Part shown: piece after piece, positions 6,328 through 13,583 of the stretch
Layout: each line of letters opens with the position of its first letter
Position numbering within the stretch: position 1 is the first letter of the stretch
From: CAZPBN01 sp964584935
GTDB lineage: Bacteria > Acidobacteriota > Aminicenantia > Aminicenantales > Aminicenantaceae
Assembly (NCBI GenBank): GCA_964584935.1
Contig: CAZPBN010000036.1
Span: 1 to 13,583 of the forward strand
Reading direction: 5' to 3'
DNA: 13,583 bases
Translations under genes and position numbers: made by a program
Notes under the pieces: model-generated
Seen by the model: only the letters and a program-made list of their open reading frames with translations
Told to the model about the DNA's origin: nothing
Database searches by the model: none

Positions 6328-7353
6328 CTACCTTAACTTACTCAGGTTTTCAGAATAACGAGGATAGACGACGGCTTTTTCAGTAATAATCCCGGTTATA
6401 TACTGTGCCGGAGTCACATCAAATGCCGGATTGCAAACTCTTACATCCTCTACAGTCAGACATTTTCCTCCTATCTCCCGAACCTCACGGTCATCCCGTT
6501 CTTCTATAGGAATCTGTGTTCCATCGGGCAAATCGAAATCAACCGTACTCAACGGCGCCGCTATATAAAAAGGCAATTTGTGCTCCTTTGCTAAAACAGC
6601 CAGACTATAGGTTCCGATTTTATTGGCTGCATCTCCGTTGGCTGCAATCCGGTCCGCACCTGTGATCACCATAGAGATGATTCCTTTTTGCATGAGATAG
6701 CCAGCCATATTATCTGTAATGAGCACAACAGGAATATCATCCTTTTTAAGTTCCCAACACGTTAATCTTGCTCCCTGGAGAAAAGGTCTTGTTTCATCAG
6801 CATACACACAAATTTTTTTTCCCTCTTCTTTGGCAGCCCTCACCACACCCAGAGCAGTGCCATAACCGGCTGTAGCCAGGGCTCCGGCATTGCAATGGGT
6901 CAAAATCGAATCCCCGTCCTTAATCAAAATTTTTCCCTGGAAACCTATATTTTTGTTTGTCTCGATATCTTCTCTCTCAATCAAAACAGCCTCTTCTAAT
7001 AATCTCTCTTTTAGCTGACGAAGAGGCAAATTGTTATGATCATTATAAACATTTCTCATTCTCTCTAAAGCCCAAAACAGATTGACTGCGGTTGGGCGGG
7101 TTTTTTCCAGCCGGCGATAGATAAGATCAAACTCTTTGGTGAGATTTTTGCCTTTTTTTATATTTTTAAATCCCAAAGCTACTCCATAACCAGCCGCAAC
7201 CCCTATAGCCGGAGCTCCTCTAATCACCATATTTTCAATAGCTTCTGCAACCTCCTCATAATCCCGGCATTTGACATAGATCTCCTCCCCGGGAAGTTTT
7301 CTCTGGTCTATCATGATCACCTTGTTGTCTTTCCATTCAATCGTTGGGTGCAC
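6328..7353 (-). CDS. mtnA: S-methyl-5-thioribose-1-phosphate isomerase MtnA
   Basis: MtnA converts 5-methylthioribose-1-phosphate to 5-methylthioribulose-1-phosphate in the methionine salvage pathway. It belongs to the eIF2B-alpha/MtnA fold. The protein shows RGAPAIGVAAGYG (45-57), the catalytic cysteine in LTHCNAGALATAGYG (Cys154), DETRPFLQGARLTCWEL (186-202), ITDNMAG, and the catalytic aspartate in TGADRIAANGDAANKIGTYS (Asp234). It ends with a normal C-terminal VTPAQYITGIITE segment. Its 341 residues are the usual length. The start is GTG at 7351-7353, 6 bp after a strong GGAGG ribosome binding site (RC of 7360-7364). In some bacteria this enzyme also serves 5-deoxyribose-1-phosphate disposal. 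No other methionine-salvage gene is visible nearby. It is divergent from tatA and probably heads a transcript that continues towards tsaD. Confidence 0.96.
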   Translation of the reverse strand: MHPTIEWKDNKVIMIDQRKLPGEEIYVKCRDYEEVAEAIENMVIRGAPAIGVAAGYGVALGFKNIKKGKNLTKEFDLIYRRLEKTRPTAVNLFWALERMRNVYNDHNNLPLRQLKERLLEEAVLIEREDIETNKNIGFQGKILIKDGDSILTHCNAGALATAGYGTALGVVRAAKEEGKKICVYADETRPFLQGARLTCWELKKDDIPVVLITDNMAGYLMQKGIISMVITGADRIAANGDAANKIGTYSLAVLAKEHKLPFYIAAPLSTVDFDLPDGTQIPIEERDDREVREIGGKCLTVEDVRVCNPAFDVTPAQYITGIITEKAVVYPRYSENLSKLR

Positions 7354-7376
7354 TCCACTCCTCCTTTCAATTTATC

Positions 7377-7405
7377 TTGACTTTTGAGCCATACTGAAGT
7401 AATTT
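7377..7405 (+). promoter_or_regulatory. Probable promoter of tatA and the methyltransferase gene
   Basis: TTGACT (7377-7382) and TAATTT (7400-7405) are separated by 17 bp. Transcription would start near 7412 and give a leader of roughly 50 nt before tatA. The site lies in the 111-bp gap between divergent mtnA and tatA, so the two promoters probably share this region. Confidence 0.45.
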
Positions 7406-7445
7406 TGTGAAGAAGTAGTATAAACTATTTTATCACGAAAATAAA

Positions 7446-7460
7446 TCCTCTAGAGGAGGT
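7446..7460 (+). promoter_or_regulatory. tatA ribosome binding site inside a 12-bp palindrome
   Basis: GAGGAGGT (7453-7460) lies 4 bp before the tatA ATG at 7465 and is a strong Shine-Dalgarno sequence. Its first half is part of the perfect palindrome TCCTCTAGAGGA (7446-7457). The left half, TCCTCT, is therefore complementary to the Shine-Dalgarno core and could pair with it between mRNA copies or compete locally. The palindrome has no loop, so an intramolecular hairpin is unlikely. Confidence 0.6.
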
Positions 7461-7464
7461 TTAA

Positions 7465-7671
7465 ATGTTTTTATTTGGTCCAGTGGGTCCTACAGAACTT
7501 ATTGTCATAGTTCTCATTATCATCCTCATTTTTGGTGCTCGGAAACTTCCGGAACTGGGAAAATCTTTAGGCGAAGGAATAAAAAACTTCAGAAAATCCA
7601 TAGGCTCTAAAGATAAAGAAACAGAAGAAAAATCCGATGAAAATTCCAAGCCTCCTTCACAGAAAGAATGA
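7465..7671 (+). CDS. tatA: Twin-arginine translocase subunit TatA/TatE
   Basis: The 68-residue product has the full TatA layout. There is a short N-terminus with GPTELIVI, one transmembrane helix (about residues 10-23), and the hinge FGARKLPELGKSLGEGIKNFRK. That hinge contains the conserved FG and the amphipathic helix (about 24-46). A charged, disordered tail (KDKETEEKSDENSKPPSQKE) follows. TatA oligomers form the pore through which folded proteins with twin-arginine signals cross the inner membrane, after docking at TatC. No tatC or tatB is present in this window, so the partner must be encoded elsewhere. The ATG follows a strong ribosome binding site by 4 bp. The TGA stop overlaps the ATG of the next gene by 4 bp, indicating translational coupling. 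Confidence 0.96.
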   Translation: MFLFGPVGPTELIVIVLIIILIFGARKLPELGKSLGEGIKNFRKSIGSKDKETEEKSDENSKPPSQKE

Positions 7672-8723
7672 GACGAACTATTGAGAATCTAACATACGAA
7701 AGAAAAAAAATTGAAGAAGAATTTAAAAATAAAATAAATGAATTAAAAGAGCAAAGCAAGAAAGATTTAACCCACTTAAACGATTATCTTTTTTCAATCC
7801 TTGAACTTATCGAATTAAACGCCTCTTTGACTGATTCAAAAGACAAGGAATGGGATGTTCTAGGCAGCAATCATGTTAGAAACATCTTTAAAAGTATGGA
7901 GTGGCGTATTGATAAGCTATCCAATGAATACGAAGATGTTAAAATCTTGATGAAGAAATTTTTTCTTCTAAAGGAAAAACTCAACAACCTTCTTGCCACA
8001 CTGGAAAATGAAAAAACCCCTTCTGCAAAACAAATCCAAGAGATATCATCACCTATTGAAGAATCTCAATACACTGGATTTGAAAATCGATTCAGAGGCC
8101 CTGAAGAAAAGGTCAAACAGCAGCAGAAAGAATTCCTCCCCTATTTCGAAAAGGGAACAATACTGGATTTGGGTTGCGGACGGGGAGAATTTCTTGAGCT
8201 TCTTGAAGAAAAGGGAATCAAAGGGTTGGGAATAGATAACAATAGCCAGATGATCGATATTTGCTTGGATAAAGGTTTAAACTGTCAAAAAGGAGATATC
8301 CTGGAAAAGTTGTCTGAATTCAAAGACAAATCCCTCTCAGGAATATTTTCTTCCCAAGTTATTGAACATTTAACACCTGAATATCTGAAAAAGTTAATAG
8401 AACTTGCCTCTATAAAGCTGATGCCTTCAAGCTATTTAATACTGGAGACTATAAATCCTGCTTCTGTGTTTACTTTAGTCCAGACTTACTTTCTTGATCT
8501 ATCTCATCAAAAGCCCGTACACCCCCAAACATTAAAATTTTTAATGGAAAGTTCCCGATTTGAGGAAGTTGAAATAAAATATTTTTCCCCTCTTGTAGAA
8601 GAAAAATTACAAAACCTTCCCGGGGCGGACGAAACCACATCCATCATTAATAAAAATATAGATAATTTGAATAACCTTCTTTACGCTCCAGCAAATTATG
8701 CAGCCATTGGACAAAAAAAATAA
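7668..8723 (+). CDS. Coiled-coil SAM-dependent methyltransferase, surface-glycan type
   Basis: The 351-residue product has two parts. Residues 1-125 are rich in K, E and L with heptad-like spacing and look like a helical or coiled-coil segment. Residues 135-351 are a class I SAM-dependent methyltransferase: motif I is ILDLGCGRGEFLELL (165-179), the ribose-binding acidic residue is D190 in GLGIDNNSQM, and motif IV is SSQVIEHL (228-235). The ETINPAS (260-266) and SHQKPVHPQTLKFL (279-292) segments follow. The last two, and the terminal NLLYAPANYAAIGQKK, are shared, as far as I recall, with methyltransferases found in O-antigen and capsule clusters, including chain-capping enzymes. A role in modifying a surface polysaccharide is an inference, since no glycan cluster is present here. 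Its ATG overlaps the tatA stop by 4 bp. Confidence 0.85.
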   Translation: MRRTIENLTYERKKIEEEFKNKINELKEQSKKDLTHLNDYLFSILELIELNASLTDSKDKEWDVLGSNHVRNIFKSMEWRIDKLSNEYEDVKILMKKFFLLKEKLNNLLATLENEKTPSAKQIQEISSPIEESQYTGFENRFRGPEEKVKQQQKEFLPYFEKGTILDLGCGRGEFLELLEEKGIKGLGIDNNSQMIDICLDKGLNCQKGDILEKLSEFKDKSLSGIFSSQVIEHLTPEYLKKLIELASIKLMPSSYLILETINPASVFTLVQTYFLDLSHQKPVHPQTLKFLMESSRFEEVEIKYFSPLVEEKLQNLPGADETTSIINKNIDNLNNLLYAPANYAAIGQKK

Positions 8724-8828
8724 ACATTCAAATCTCTTTTTTTTTGTGAAAATGTTGCAGACTCAAAGGTCTAAGACATTTCATTGTTTTACTTTACAAT
8801 GAAAAACTATAACCAAAAGGAGGGGAAC

Positions 8829-9749
8829 ATGTCTATCCATGCTGGTTTTGATCTGGGAGGAACCCAGATAAAATTCGGTTTGGTTAGGGAAACCGGAGAA
8901 GTTGTTTTTCAAGATAAGTCAGACACTCCTTCTGAAATTAAGGAACTGATTTCCTTATTGAATGAACTGTGGAAAAAGATAAAAAGAAAAGCTAAAGGTG
9001 AAATCAAATCAGCCGGATTCGGATTCCCGGGCATTTTTAGCCTGAAAGAGAAAAAGATATTTCAATCCCCCAATTATGCCGGACTTGATAATTTTGACCT
9101 TTTGCCCGCCCTTTCAAAATTCATTGACATCCCCTTCACCATAAATAACGATGCCAATATGGCTGTGTACGGTGAATACATGGCTGGATCCGGAAAAGGT
9201 TCACAGAGTATAGCTCTATTAACTCTTGGAACCGGTGTGGGTTCCGGAATCATTCTTGATGGCAAACTCTGGCAAGGAAAATGTGGTTTCGCAGGAGAAC
9301 TGGGGCATATTACTGTGAATCCTCATGGAGACCAATGTCTTTGCGGAAGTCAAGGATGTCTGGAAACAGAAATTTCCGCAAAAAAAATCGTCAATAACTT
9401 TTGTGATAATAGTAAAATAGGTACAAACCAGAATTATTCTGCAAAAGAAGTCTTTCTGCTTGCCAGAGAAAACAACAAAGAGGCACGCCTGGCAATTGAG
9501 CAAGCCGGATATTATCTTGGGATTGGCTTCGCTATAATAATCAATTTTATAAACCCTGAAACAATATTGATTGGCGGCGGAATTATGAAATCAGGAGAAC
9601 TCATTTTGACAAGTGCGCTCAAAGAAGCAGAAAAGCGCTCTTATAAAGCCTCATTCCGATGCTGCCGTATTCAAAAAGCAGGACTGGGAAACAAAGCAGG
9701 CTTTATTGGATCAGCCCTCTGGTCAATACATCAATTCCGAAAATCTTAA
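8829..9749 (+). CDS. ROK-family sugar kinase (glucokinase-like)
   Basis: This ROK-family protein probably phosphorylates glucose or a related hexose or N-acetylhexosamine with ATP. From the start chosen it has 306 residues: the phosphate loop FDLGGTQIKFGLV (7-19), the catalytic aspartate in NNDANMAVYGE (Asp108), LTLGTGVGSGI (131-141), the sugar- and zinc-ligating GELGHI (His160), and the ROK zinc site CLCGSQGC (Cys170, Cys172, Cys177). INPETILIGGGI lies near the end. The ATG at 8829 is preferred because AAGGAGG (8817-8823) lies 5 bp before it. An upstream in-frame TTG at 8784 would add 15 unrelated residues. No repressor helix-turn-helix domain is present, so this is a kinase, not a NagC-type regulator. 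Substrate specificity cannot be settled from motifs alone. It forms its own transcription unit or follows the methyltransferase gene with a 105-bp gap. Confidence 0.92.
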   Translation: MSIHAGFDLGGTQIKFGLVRETGEVVFQDKSDTPSEIKELISLLNELWKKIKRKAKGEIKSAGFGFPGIFSLKEKKIFQSPNYAGLDNFDLLPALSKFIDIPFTINNDANMAVYGEYMAGSGKGSQSIALLTLGTGVGSGIILDGKLWQGKCGFAGELGHITVNPHGDQCLCGSQGCLETEISAKKIVNNFCDNSKIGTNQNYSAKEVFLLARENNKEARLAIEQAGYYLGIGFAIIINFINPETILIGGGIMKSGELILTSALKEAEKRSYKASFRCCRIQKAGLGNKAGFIGSALWSIHQFRKS

Positions 9750-9952
9750 AAAATGATGAAACTTCATAAATATTATTAATTGTAAAAACTCCTCATAATT
9801 GATAATATAATAATTGAATTTTTGATAGAGACTGAAACTTTATTGATTACAATCAAGTTTATTACTTACTGGCATAAAAAGAGAGACAATTCCTACATGG
9901 ATAGTGATTTCCTCAGAATACAGGATAAAAAAAGTCACATAAGGAGGAACAA

Positions 9953-12900
9953 GTGCTGAAGAAAGCATTCAATCTGATAATAATGATTTGCCTCTTCGCT
10001 GGAATATTATCATACGCATCCGCAACCGGTGAATCAGGTACTCTCAAAGTAAAAGTCACCGATGAGAAGGGATTCCCTCTACCGGGAGCCTTTGTTTATC
10101 TTTCCTCAGATGCCCTGATTGGATTTCACACTTATATCACCACAGACACGGGCCTGGTCCGATTTCCTGCTCTCCCTCCTGGAAATTACAAAATTATGGT
10201 TGAAATGCCTGGATTTAAAACAGTCAATATCGAGGATATTATCATCGGGGTGGGACAAACTGTGAGGTTTCATATCACTCTTGAGATGAGTACTGTTGAA
10301 GAAGAAATAACCAGAAAAATAACATCACCAACCATTGACAAAGAATCCCCCAAAAATTCCACCAATATCAATAAAAAAATCCTGAAACACATTCCTTTTC
10401 AAAGAAACTTTACCAATGTCATCAATTCTGGTCCTGGAATTGTTTCCAAAAATAAAAATCCTCAAGAAACATCCGTTCATGGTTCTTCAGTCAAATCAAA
10501 TACTTATGTTATTGATGGTTTCAATTTGACAGATCCTGCAAGCATGACTCCTATGACAAATATCAATTATGATATTTTGAAAGAGATGGAACTGGAAACA
10601 ACCGCACATCCTGCAGAAGTGAGACATTCTGGCGGAGGTTATATTAACACCGTTACTCAATCTGGAGGAAACGCCACAAATGCAGATATTCGCCTTTATT
10701 ATTCAGGAGAAAAACTGACCAACACCTTATGGGCACCAGAAGAAATAACAGGACCATATCGTTCTGTCCCCTCAGTGGATAAAAACTCCTGGGATAGTTC
10801 CTTTTCTTTAAGCATTCCTTTACTAGAAGATAGAGGATGGCTTTTCGGTAATGCCCGTTATATCAATTTTTCCCGGATGTCTGCTTTTACTCCCTGGACA
10901 GACCCTCAAGGCAAGGAACAAGAAAATTATAAACAGAATCACAGAGAGATTCTTGGATTTGTAAAACTGGGAGGAGTGTTCACAAAACAACTCAGAGCCT
11001 CTGCATCTTTTACTTTTTCCGACCGTTATAAAAATGTTTATGAGCCTGTTTCCTCCTGGAATATTGCTGAGGAAGCAACCCGTTCCTGGGACCATGACAA
11101 AAATTATATGGCAATCGGTAACCTCCATTATTCTTTGAGCCAAAATTCATTTCTGGATTTAAAAGCAGGATTTTCTTCTCATACAATGCCCTTAAAGTTA
11201 AATGAAGACGGATTGGCTAATCCCCAATACATTGACAGAGGAACAGGTTATCATTGGGGAAGCGCCCGTTTTAATGAAAATTCTGTCCGGAAAAGATTTC
11301 ATGTAGGATTGTATCTCACTCATTTTCAGGATAGCTTGATGTGGAGTCATCATGAATTCAAAGCGGGAGCAGAATATGAATTCATTGATTTGGAATGGTC
11401 TGCCTGGAAACAAGATAATCTTCTGGTGGATTACCTTTATGAAAGTCCCTATTACTTTGGACATGAGACATCCCCTTTTTCCAACAATTATGTGGGAAAA
11501 GGAAGAATTCACTTCTATCTAGCAAGTGATATAGAAGATGGATTGTTTACTAAGGATGAAATCAGACGGTTAGGCTTTTTTGTCCAAGATTCGATTACTT
11601 TTGCTGATAGAGTATCTTTAAATCTTAGTATTAGGTTCGACCGCAGCAACACCAATCTTTTTGAAATCACCAAATATGAAAGTGGAAATCCTTTATCCGT
11701 TTCCATAGGTGAAGAACTGATTGAACCTTTATCCAATATAAATCCCTACGGCAATGTCCTGTTTCCGGAATGGAACAATATGATTATATGGAACTCTTTA
11801 TCTCCCCGTATTGGGATTAGCTTTGATGTCTTTGGAAACGGAAAAACAATCTTCAAAGCTTCTTATTCTCATTATCCGGAAATACTCTCCTATCGATACA
11901 GTCAATCTTTAAACCCATTTTATCCGGGTAGATCCCACCGGTTTTACTGGTATGATGAAAATCTTGACGGAGAAGTGGATGAAGACGATTCTTTTTCCCT
12001 CTTTCATGATGATTATCGACTTTATGAAAAAGATTCTTATTCAAAAAGAATTGATCCGGACATCAAGCCTCCTTATTTGAACGAGCTCATATTCGGAATA
12101 CATCAAGAAATATTCAAGGATTTCTCACTAAGAATCAATTACATCCACAAAACCAAAAAAAATATAATCAAAAACGTTCTGTATTCCCCTGATTATGACA
12201 AATACTGGTACACCACAGATAAAGATACCGAAGGATGGTGGATTCCCTTCAACACCACTATCCCTGGAATCGACGATTATCCTAATACAGCAGCGACTGT
12301 CTATTATTTATCAAAGGATGCTCCTCTCCTGTTCGATCAAATAACCAACGTCCCCGAACTAACAAGAAAATACAAAGGGTTAGAGTTGATTCTGAATAAA
12401 AGAATGTCTCACAATTGGCAATTCCTTGGCTCTTTTGTCTACAGCCAAGCCACTGGAAATGTATTTCTGGATTATAATGCAACCACGGGGTATTCTGAAA
12501 CCGCGCTGAATCCGAACTATTTTGTTAACCGCACTAAGGATTCATTGCTAGACCTGAACAAACCGATCTCCCTGAAACTATTGGGCACATACAAATTTCC
12601 TTATAACTTTTATTTGAGTCTTAATTTTACTCACCTCAGCGGAACACCTTGGGCCCGGAGCGTAACCGTGGTCCCCCCTGAATCATGGGCCAATGAAAAC
12701 AATGCCATTATATCCGGCGTCAATATTCTTCTGGAAGAACAAGGATCAAACAGATACCAATCTTTCAATAACCTGGACGTTAGAATTGAAAAAGAATTCA
12801 AAATTGGCGGATCATCAATATTGAGAGTCTATCTCGACATTTTAAATGTCCTGGGAACTAAACACAGCTATATCTCTGAAAATGATGGAGGACACTGGTA

Positions 12901-13015
12901 TCCGGATGCAGAAAATTCGTCCGAAGGAGAGCGAATTCTCAGCACAACTTATAATAAAATCACTTCCCTTCTGGGTACACGAGTATTCAAACTCTGCCTG
13001 CATTTTAACTTTTAA
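9953..13015 (+). CDS. TonB-dependent-receptor-like outer-membrane protein with carboxypeptidase-regulatory domain
   Basis: The 1020-residue product starts with a signal peptide (hydrophobic core about 8-20, likely cleavage after YASA near residue 24). A carboxypeptidase-regulatory-like beta-sandwich follows (about 29-115: LKVKVTDEKGFPLPGAFV, then TTDTGLVRFPALPPGNYKI). A plug-like region (about 140-240) contains NTYVIDGFNLTDP and SGGGYINTVTQSGGN. The rest, rich in alternating aromatic and polar residues, should form an outer-membrane beta-barrel and ends with Phe, as outer-membrane proteins usually do. This is the Oar/SusC-like layout common in Bacteroidota and Acidobacteriota-type lineages, where such proteins import or anchor large ligands. 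The ligand is unknown, no SusD partner is adjacent, and no clear TonB box is seen. The GTG start at 9953 follows AAGGAGG (9941-9947) by 5 bp. The gene converges with the SUMF1-fold gene at the right edge. Confidence 0.9.
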   Translation: MLKKAFNLIIMICLFAGILSYASATGESGTLKVKVTDEKGFPLPGAFVYLSSDALIGFHTYITTDTGLVRFPALPPGNYKIMVEMPGFKTVNIEDIIIGVGQTVRFHITLEMSTVEEEITRKITSPTIDKESPKNSTNINKKILKHIPFQRNFTNVINSGPGIVSKNKNPQETSVHGSSVKSNTYVIDGFNLTDPASMTPMTNINYDILKEMELETTAHPAEVRHSGGGYINTVTQSGGNATNADIRLYYSGEKLTNTLWAPEEITGPYRSVPSVDKNSWDSSFSLSIPLLEDRGWLFGNARYINFSRMSAFTPWTDPQGKEQENYKQNHREILGFVKLGGVFTKQLRASASFTFSDRYKNVYEPVSSWNIAEEATRSWDHDKNYMAIGNLHYSLSQNSFLDLKAGFSSHTMPLKLNEDGLANPQYIDRGTGYHWGSARFNENSVRKRFHVGLYLTHFQDSLMWSHHEFKAGAEYEFIDLEWSAWKQDNLLVDYLYESPYYFGHETSPFSNNYVGKGRIHFYLASDIEDGLFTKDEIRRLGFFVQDSITFADRVSLNLSIRFDRSNTNLFEITKYESGNPLSVSIGEELIEPLSNINPYGNVLFPEWNNMIIWNSLSPRIGISFDVFGNGKTIFKASYSHYPEILSYRYSQSLNPFYPGRSHRFYWYDENLDGEVDEDDSFSLFHDDYRLYEKDSYSKRIDPDIKPPYLNELIFGIHQEIFKDFSLRINYIHKTKKNIIKNVLYSPDYDKYWYTTDKDTEGWWIPFNTTIPGIDDYPNTAATVYYLSKDAPLLFDQITNVPELTRKYKGLELILNKRMSHNWQFLGSFVYSQATGNVFLDYNATTGYSETALNPNYFVNRTKDSLLDLNKPISLKLLGTYKFPYNFYLSLNFTHLSGTPWARSVTVVPPESWANENNAIISGVNILLEEQGSNRYQSFNNLDVRIEKEFKIGGSSILRVYLDILNVLGTKHSYISENDGGHWYPDAENSSEGERILSTTYNKITSLLGTRVFKLCLHFNF

Positions 13016-13130
13016 AGAGGATTACTAAGAGTTTATCATTGCATTGCCTTTGTTTAATTTACCTTATGTCTTGCTTCTGACAATTCATCAATTTCTGATT
13101 CTCTGGTTTCCAATTTATAGTTTCTATTAT

Positions 13131-13176
13131 CTTTCCCCCATCTCTCCGGCTGGCGCCTCGGAGAGATGGGGAAAAG
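13131..13176. repeat. Strong hairpin between convergent genes, no T-tract
   Basis: CCCCATCTCTCCG (13136-13148) pairs perfectly with CGGAGAGATGGGG (13159-13171) around a 10-nt loop. After one mismatch, CTTT (13131-13134) pairs with AAAG (13173-13176), giving 17 of 18 base pairs. No run of T follows the stem on either strand, so it is not a typical intrinsic terminator for either the receptor gene or the SUMF1-fold gene. It lies 25 bp past the stop codon of the latter, where DGR targets carry a hairpin. Confidence 0.85.
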
Positions 13177-13201
13177 GGTAAAAGTGTAAAAGGACATAGG
13201 G

Positions 13202-13583
13202 TTACCTTTCCTTGCAGAGGCGGAAGCCATCATCGCTGTCGCCGAAGGATGGGTGGCCGCCGTTGCGATTGGCAGAACGCATGCCGGGGGCATTGGAGCC
13301 ACAGCTGCCGCCTCGCGACACCCGGGAGGAACCGCTCGAAGGCCCTTCAGGATTGTTTCTCGGCGAATAGCTGTAATAATACCGATCATACCAGTCATGA
13401 CACCATTCCCAGACATTCCCTGCCATGTCATGCACCCCATAAGGAGACTCTCCTGCAGGATAAGAACCCACAGGCATGGTTTTTCCAACATTATTATTGT
13501 AATTTGCGCGGTTGCTGTTTGGTGGTCCATTCCCCCAGGGATAACGCCTCTGGTCTGTCCCCCTGGCTGCTTTTTCCCACTGC
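13202..13583 (-). CDS. SUMF1/formylglycine-generating-enzyme-fold protein, 3' part; candidate DGR target
   Basis: The frame is open to the window edge and encodes the last 126 residues of a SUMF1 (FGE-sulfatase, C-type-lectin-like fold) domain. Family hallmarks in order are WEKAARG, RRYPWGN, PVGSYPAGESPYGVHDMAGNVWEW and RVSRGGSC. The end is RSANRN, then DGFRLC. The paired active-site cysteines of true formylglycine-generating enzymes are not evident, so sulfatase activation is unlikely. Ligand binding or a variable-protein role fits better. The final 33-codon block is GC-rich and nearly all its codons end in C or T, as in variable regions of diversity-generating retroelements. The N-terminal part, and any signal or anchor, lie beyond the window. 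The gene converges with the TonB-receptor-like gene. Confidence 0.88.
   Translation of the reverse strand, partial: QWEKAARGTDQRRYPWGNGPPNSNRANYNNNVGKTMPVGSYPAGESPYGVHDMAGNVWEWCHDWYDRYYYSYSPRNNPEGPSSGSSRVSRGGSCGSNAPGMRSANRNGGHPSFGDSDDGFRLCKER
13214..13312 (-). other. Candidate DGR variable region (VR) at the 3' end of the SUMF1-fold gene
   Basis: By hand count, 31 of 33 codons here end in C or T (exceptions ATG and CCA), against 30 of 54 in the preceding part of the same gene. The block is 67 of 99 bases G+C in an AT-rich neighbourhood. Residues predicted to be variable in DGR SUMF1 targets (after GGS, between RSA and P, and before GFR) are encoded by NNY codons such as GGC, TCC, AAT, CCC, AAC, CAC, TTC, GAC, AGC and GAT. 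That is what adenine mutagenesis of AAC/AAT template codons produces. The template repeat and reverse transcriptase are not in the window, so this is an inference from pattern. Confidence 0.5.

Noticed and set aside
8711..8746. A-run and T-run after the methyltransferase gene as an intrinsic terminator
   Set aside because: The only stem possible is almost all A-T pairs with a long loop, too weak to support a terminator call.
8784..8828. Upstream TTG start for the ROK kinase
   Set aside because: The 15 added residues do not fit the family N-terminus, and AAGGAGG is placed correctly for the ATG at 8829.
13176..13192. GGGTAAAAGTGT near the SUMF1-fold gene as a third copy of the transposase-element end (GGGTAAAGTGT)
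   Set aside because: The match is about 11 bp with one inserted base and none of the outer CCCC, which is within chance for such a simple sequence.
13054..13530. A 158-codon minus-strand open frame overlapping the SUMF1-fold gene
   Set aside because: It is the shifted frame of the SUMF1-fold gene. Its translation is low-complexity Ala/Pro/Thr-rich with no family features, whereas the overlapping frame carries clear SUMF1 motifs.

Overview
This looks like a stretch of a Gram-negative, AT-rich bacterial chromosome. The evidence is a TonB-receptor-like outer-membrane protein with a signal peptide and a C-terminal aromatic residue, a TatA protein, and strong AGGAGG ribosome binding sites on several genes. 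A carboxypeptidase-regulatory domain fused to a TonB-type barrel, next to tsaD, mtnA and SUMF1-fold genes, is reminiscent of Acidobacteriota or Candidatus Aminicenantes. That placement is an impression from gene style, not a measured result.

Layout. Positions 96-3702 hold two membrane-protein genes on the plus strand: an MFS transporter and a large polytopic protein resembling GT39/GT83-type glycosyltransferases. A small zinc-ribbon protein follows (3745-4068), with a good promoter placed so close to its ATG that the transcript is probably leaderless. Positions 4055-5097 are a scar of mobile DNA. A 5'-truncated Gfo/Idh/MocA (GH109-like) oxidoreductase remnant on the minus strand ends at the inverted repeat of an element carrying an IS200-like/REP-associated (Y1_Tnp) transposase gene. 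Positions 5102-7353 (minus) carry tsaD (tRNA t6A synthesis) and mtnA (methionine salvage). They are separated by a 9-bp tandem repeat that, read on the minus strand, lies inside a possible small membrane-peptide ORF. Positions 7465-8723 (plus) hold tatA, overlapped by 4 bp by a coiled-coil/SAM methyltransferase gene. A ROK-family sugar kinase (8829-9749) and a 1020-residue TonB-receptor-like protein (9953-13015) follow, each with its own strong ribosome binding site. The right edge holds the 3' part of a SUMF1/formylglycine-generating-enzyme-fold gene on the minus strand.

Most interesting point. The last 33-codon block of the SUMF1-fold gene is about 68% G+C, and 31 of its 33 codons end in C or T. 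Its residue pattern is that of variable proteins of diversity-generating retroelements (DGRs). A 13-bp perfect hairpin without a T-tract on either side lies about 30 bp downstream of the stop codon, which matches the hairpin that marks DGR target sites. No reverse transcriptase or template repeat is visible in the window, so this is a candidate DGR target gene whose retroelement would have to lie beyond position 13583 or elsewhere in the genome.

The genes do not form one pathway. They are mostly housekeeping and envelope genes, with an insertion scar in the middle and a possible hypervariable target at the right end.
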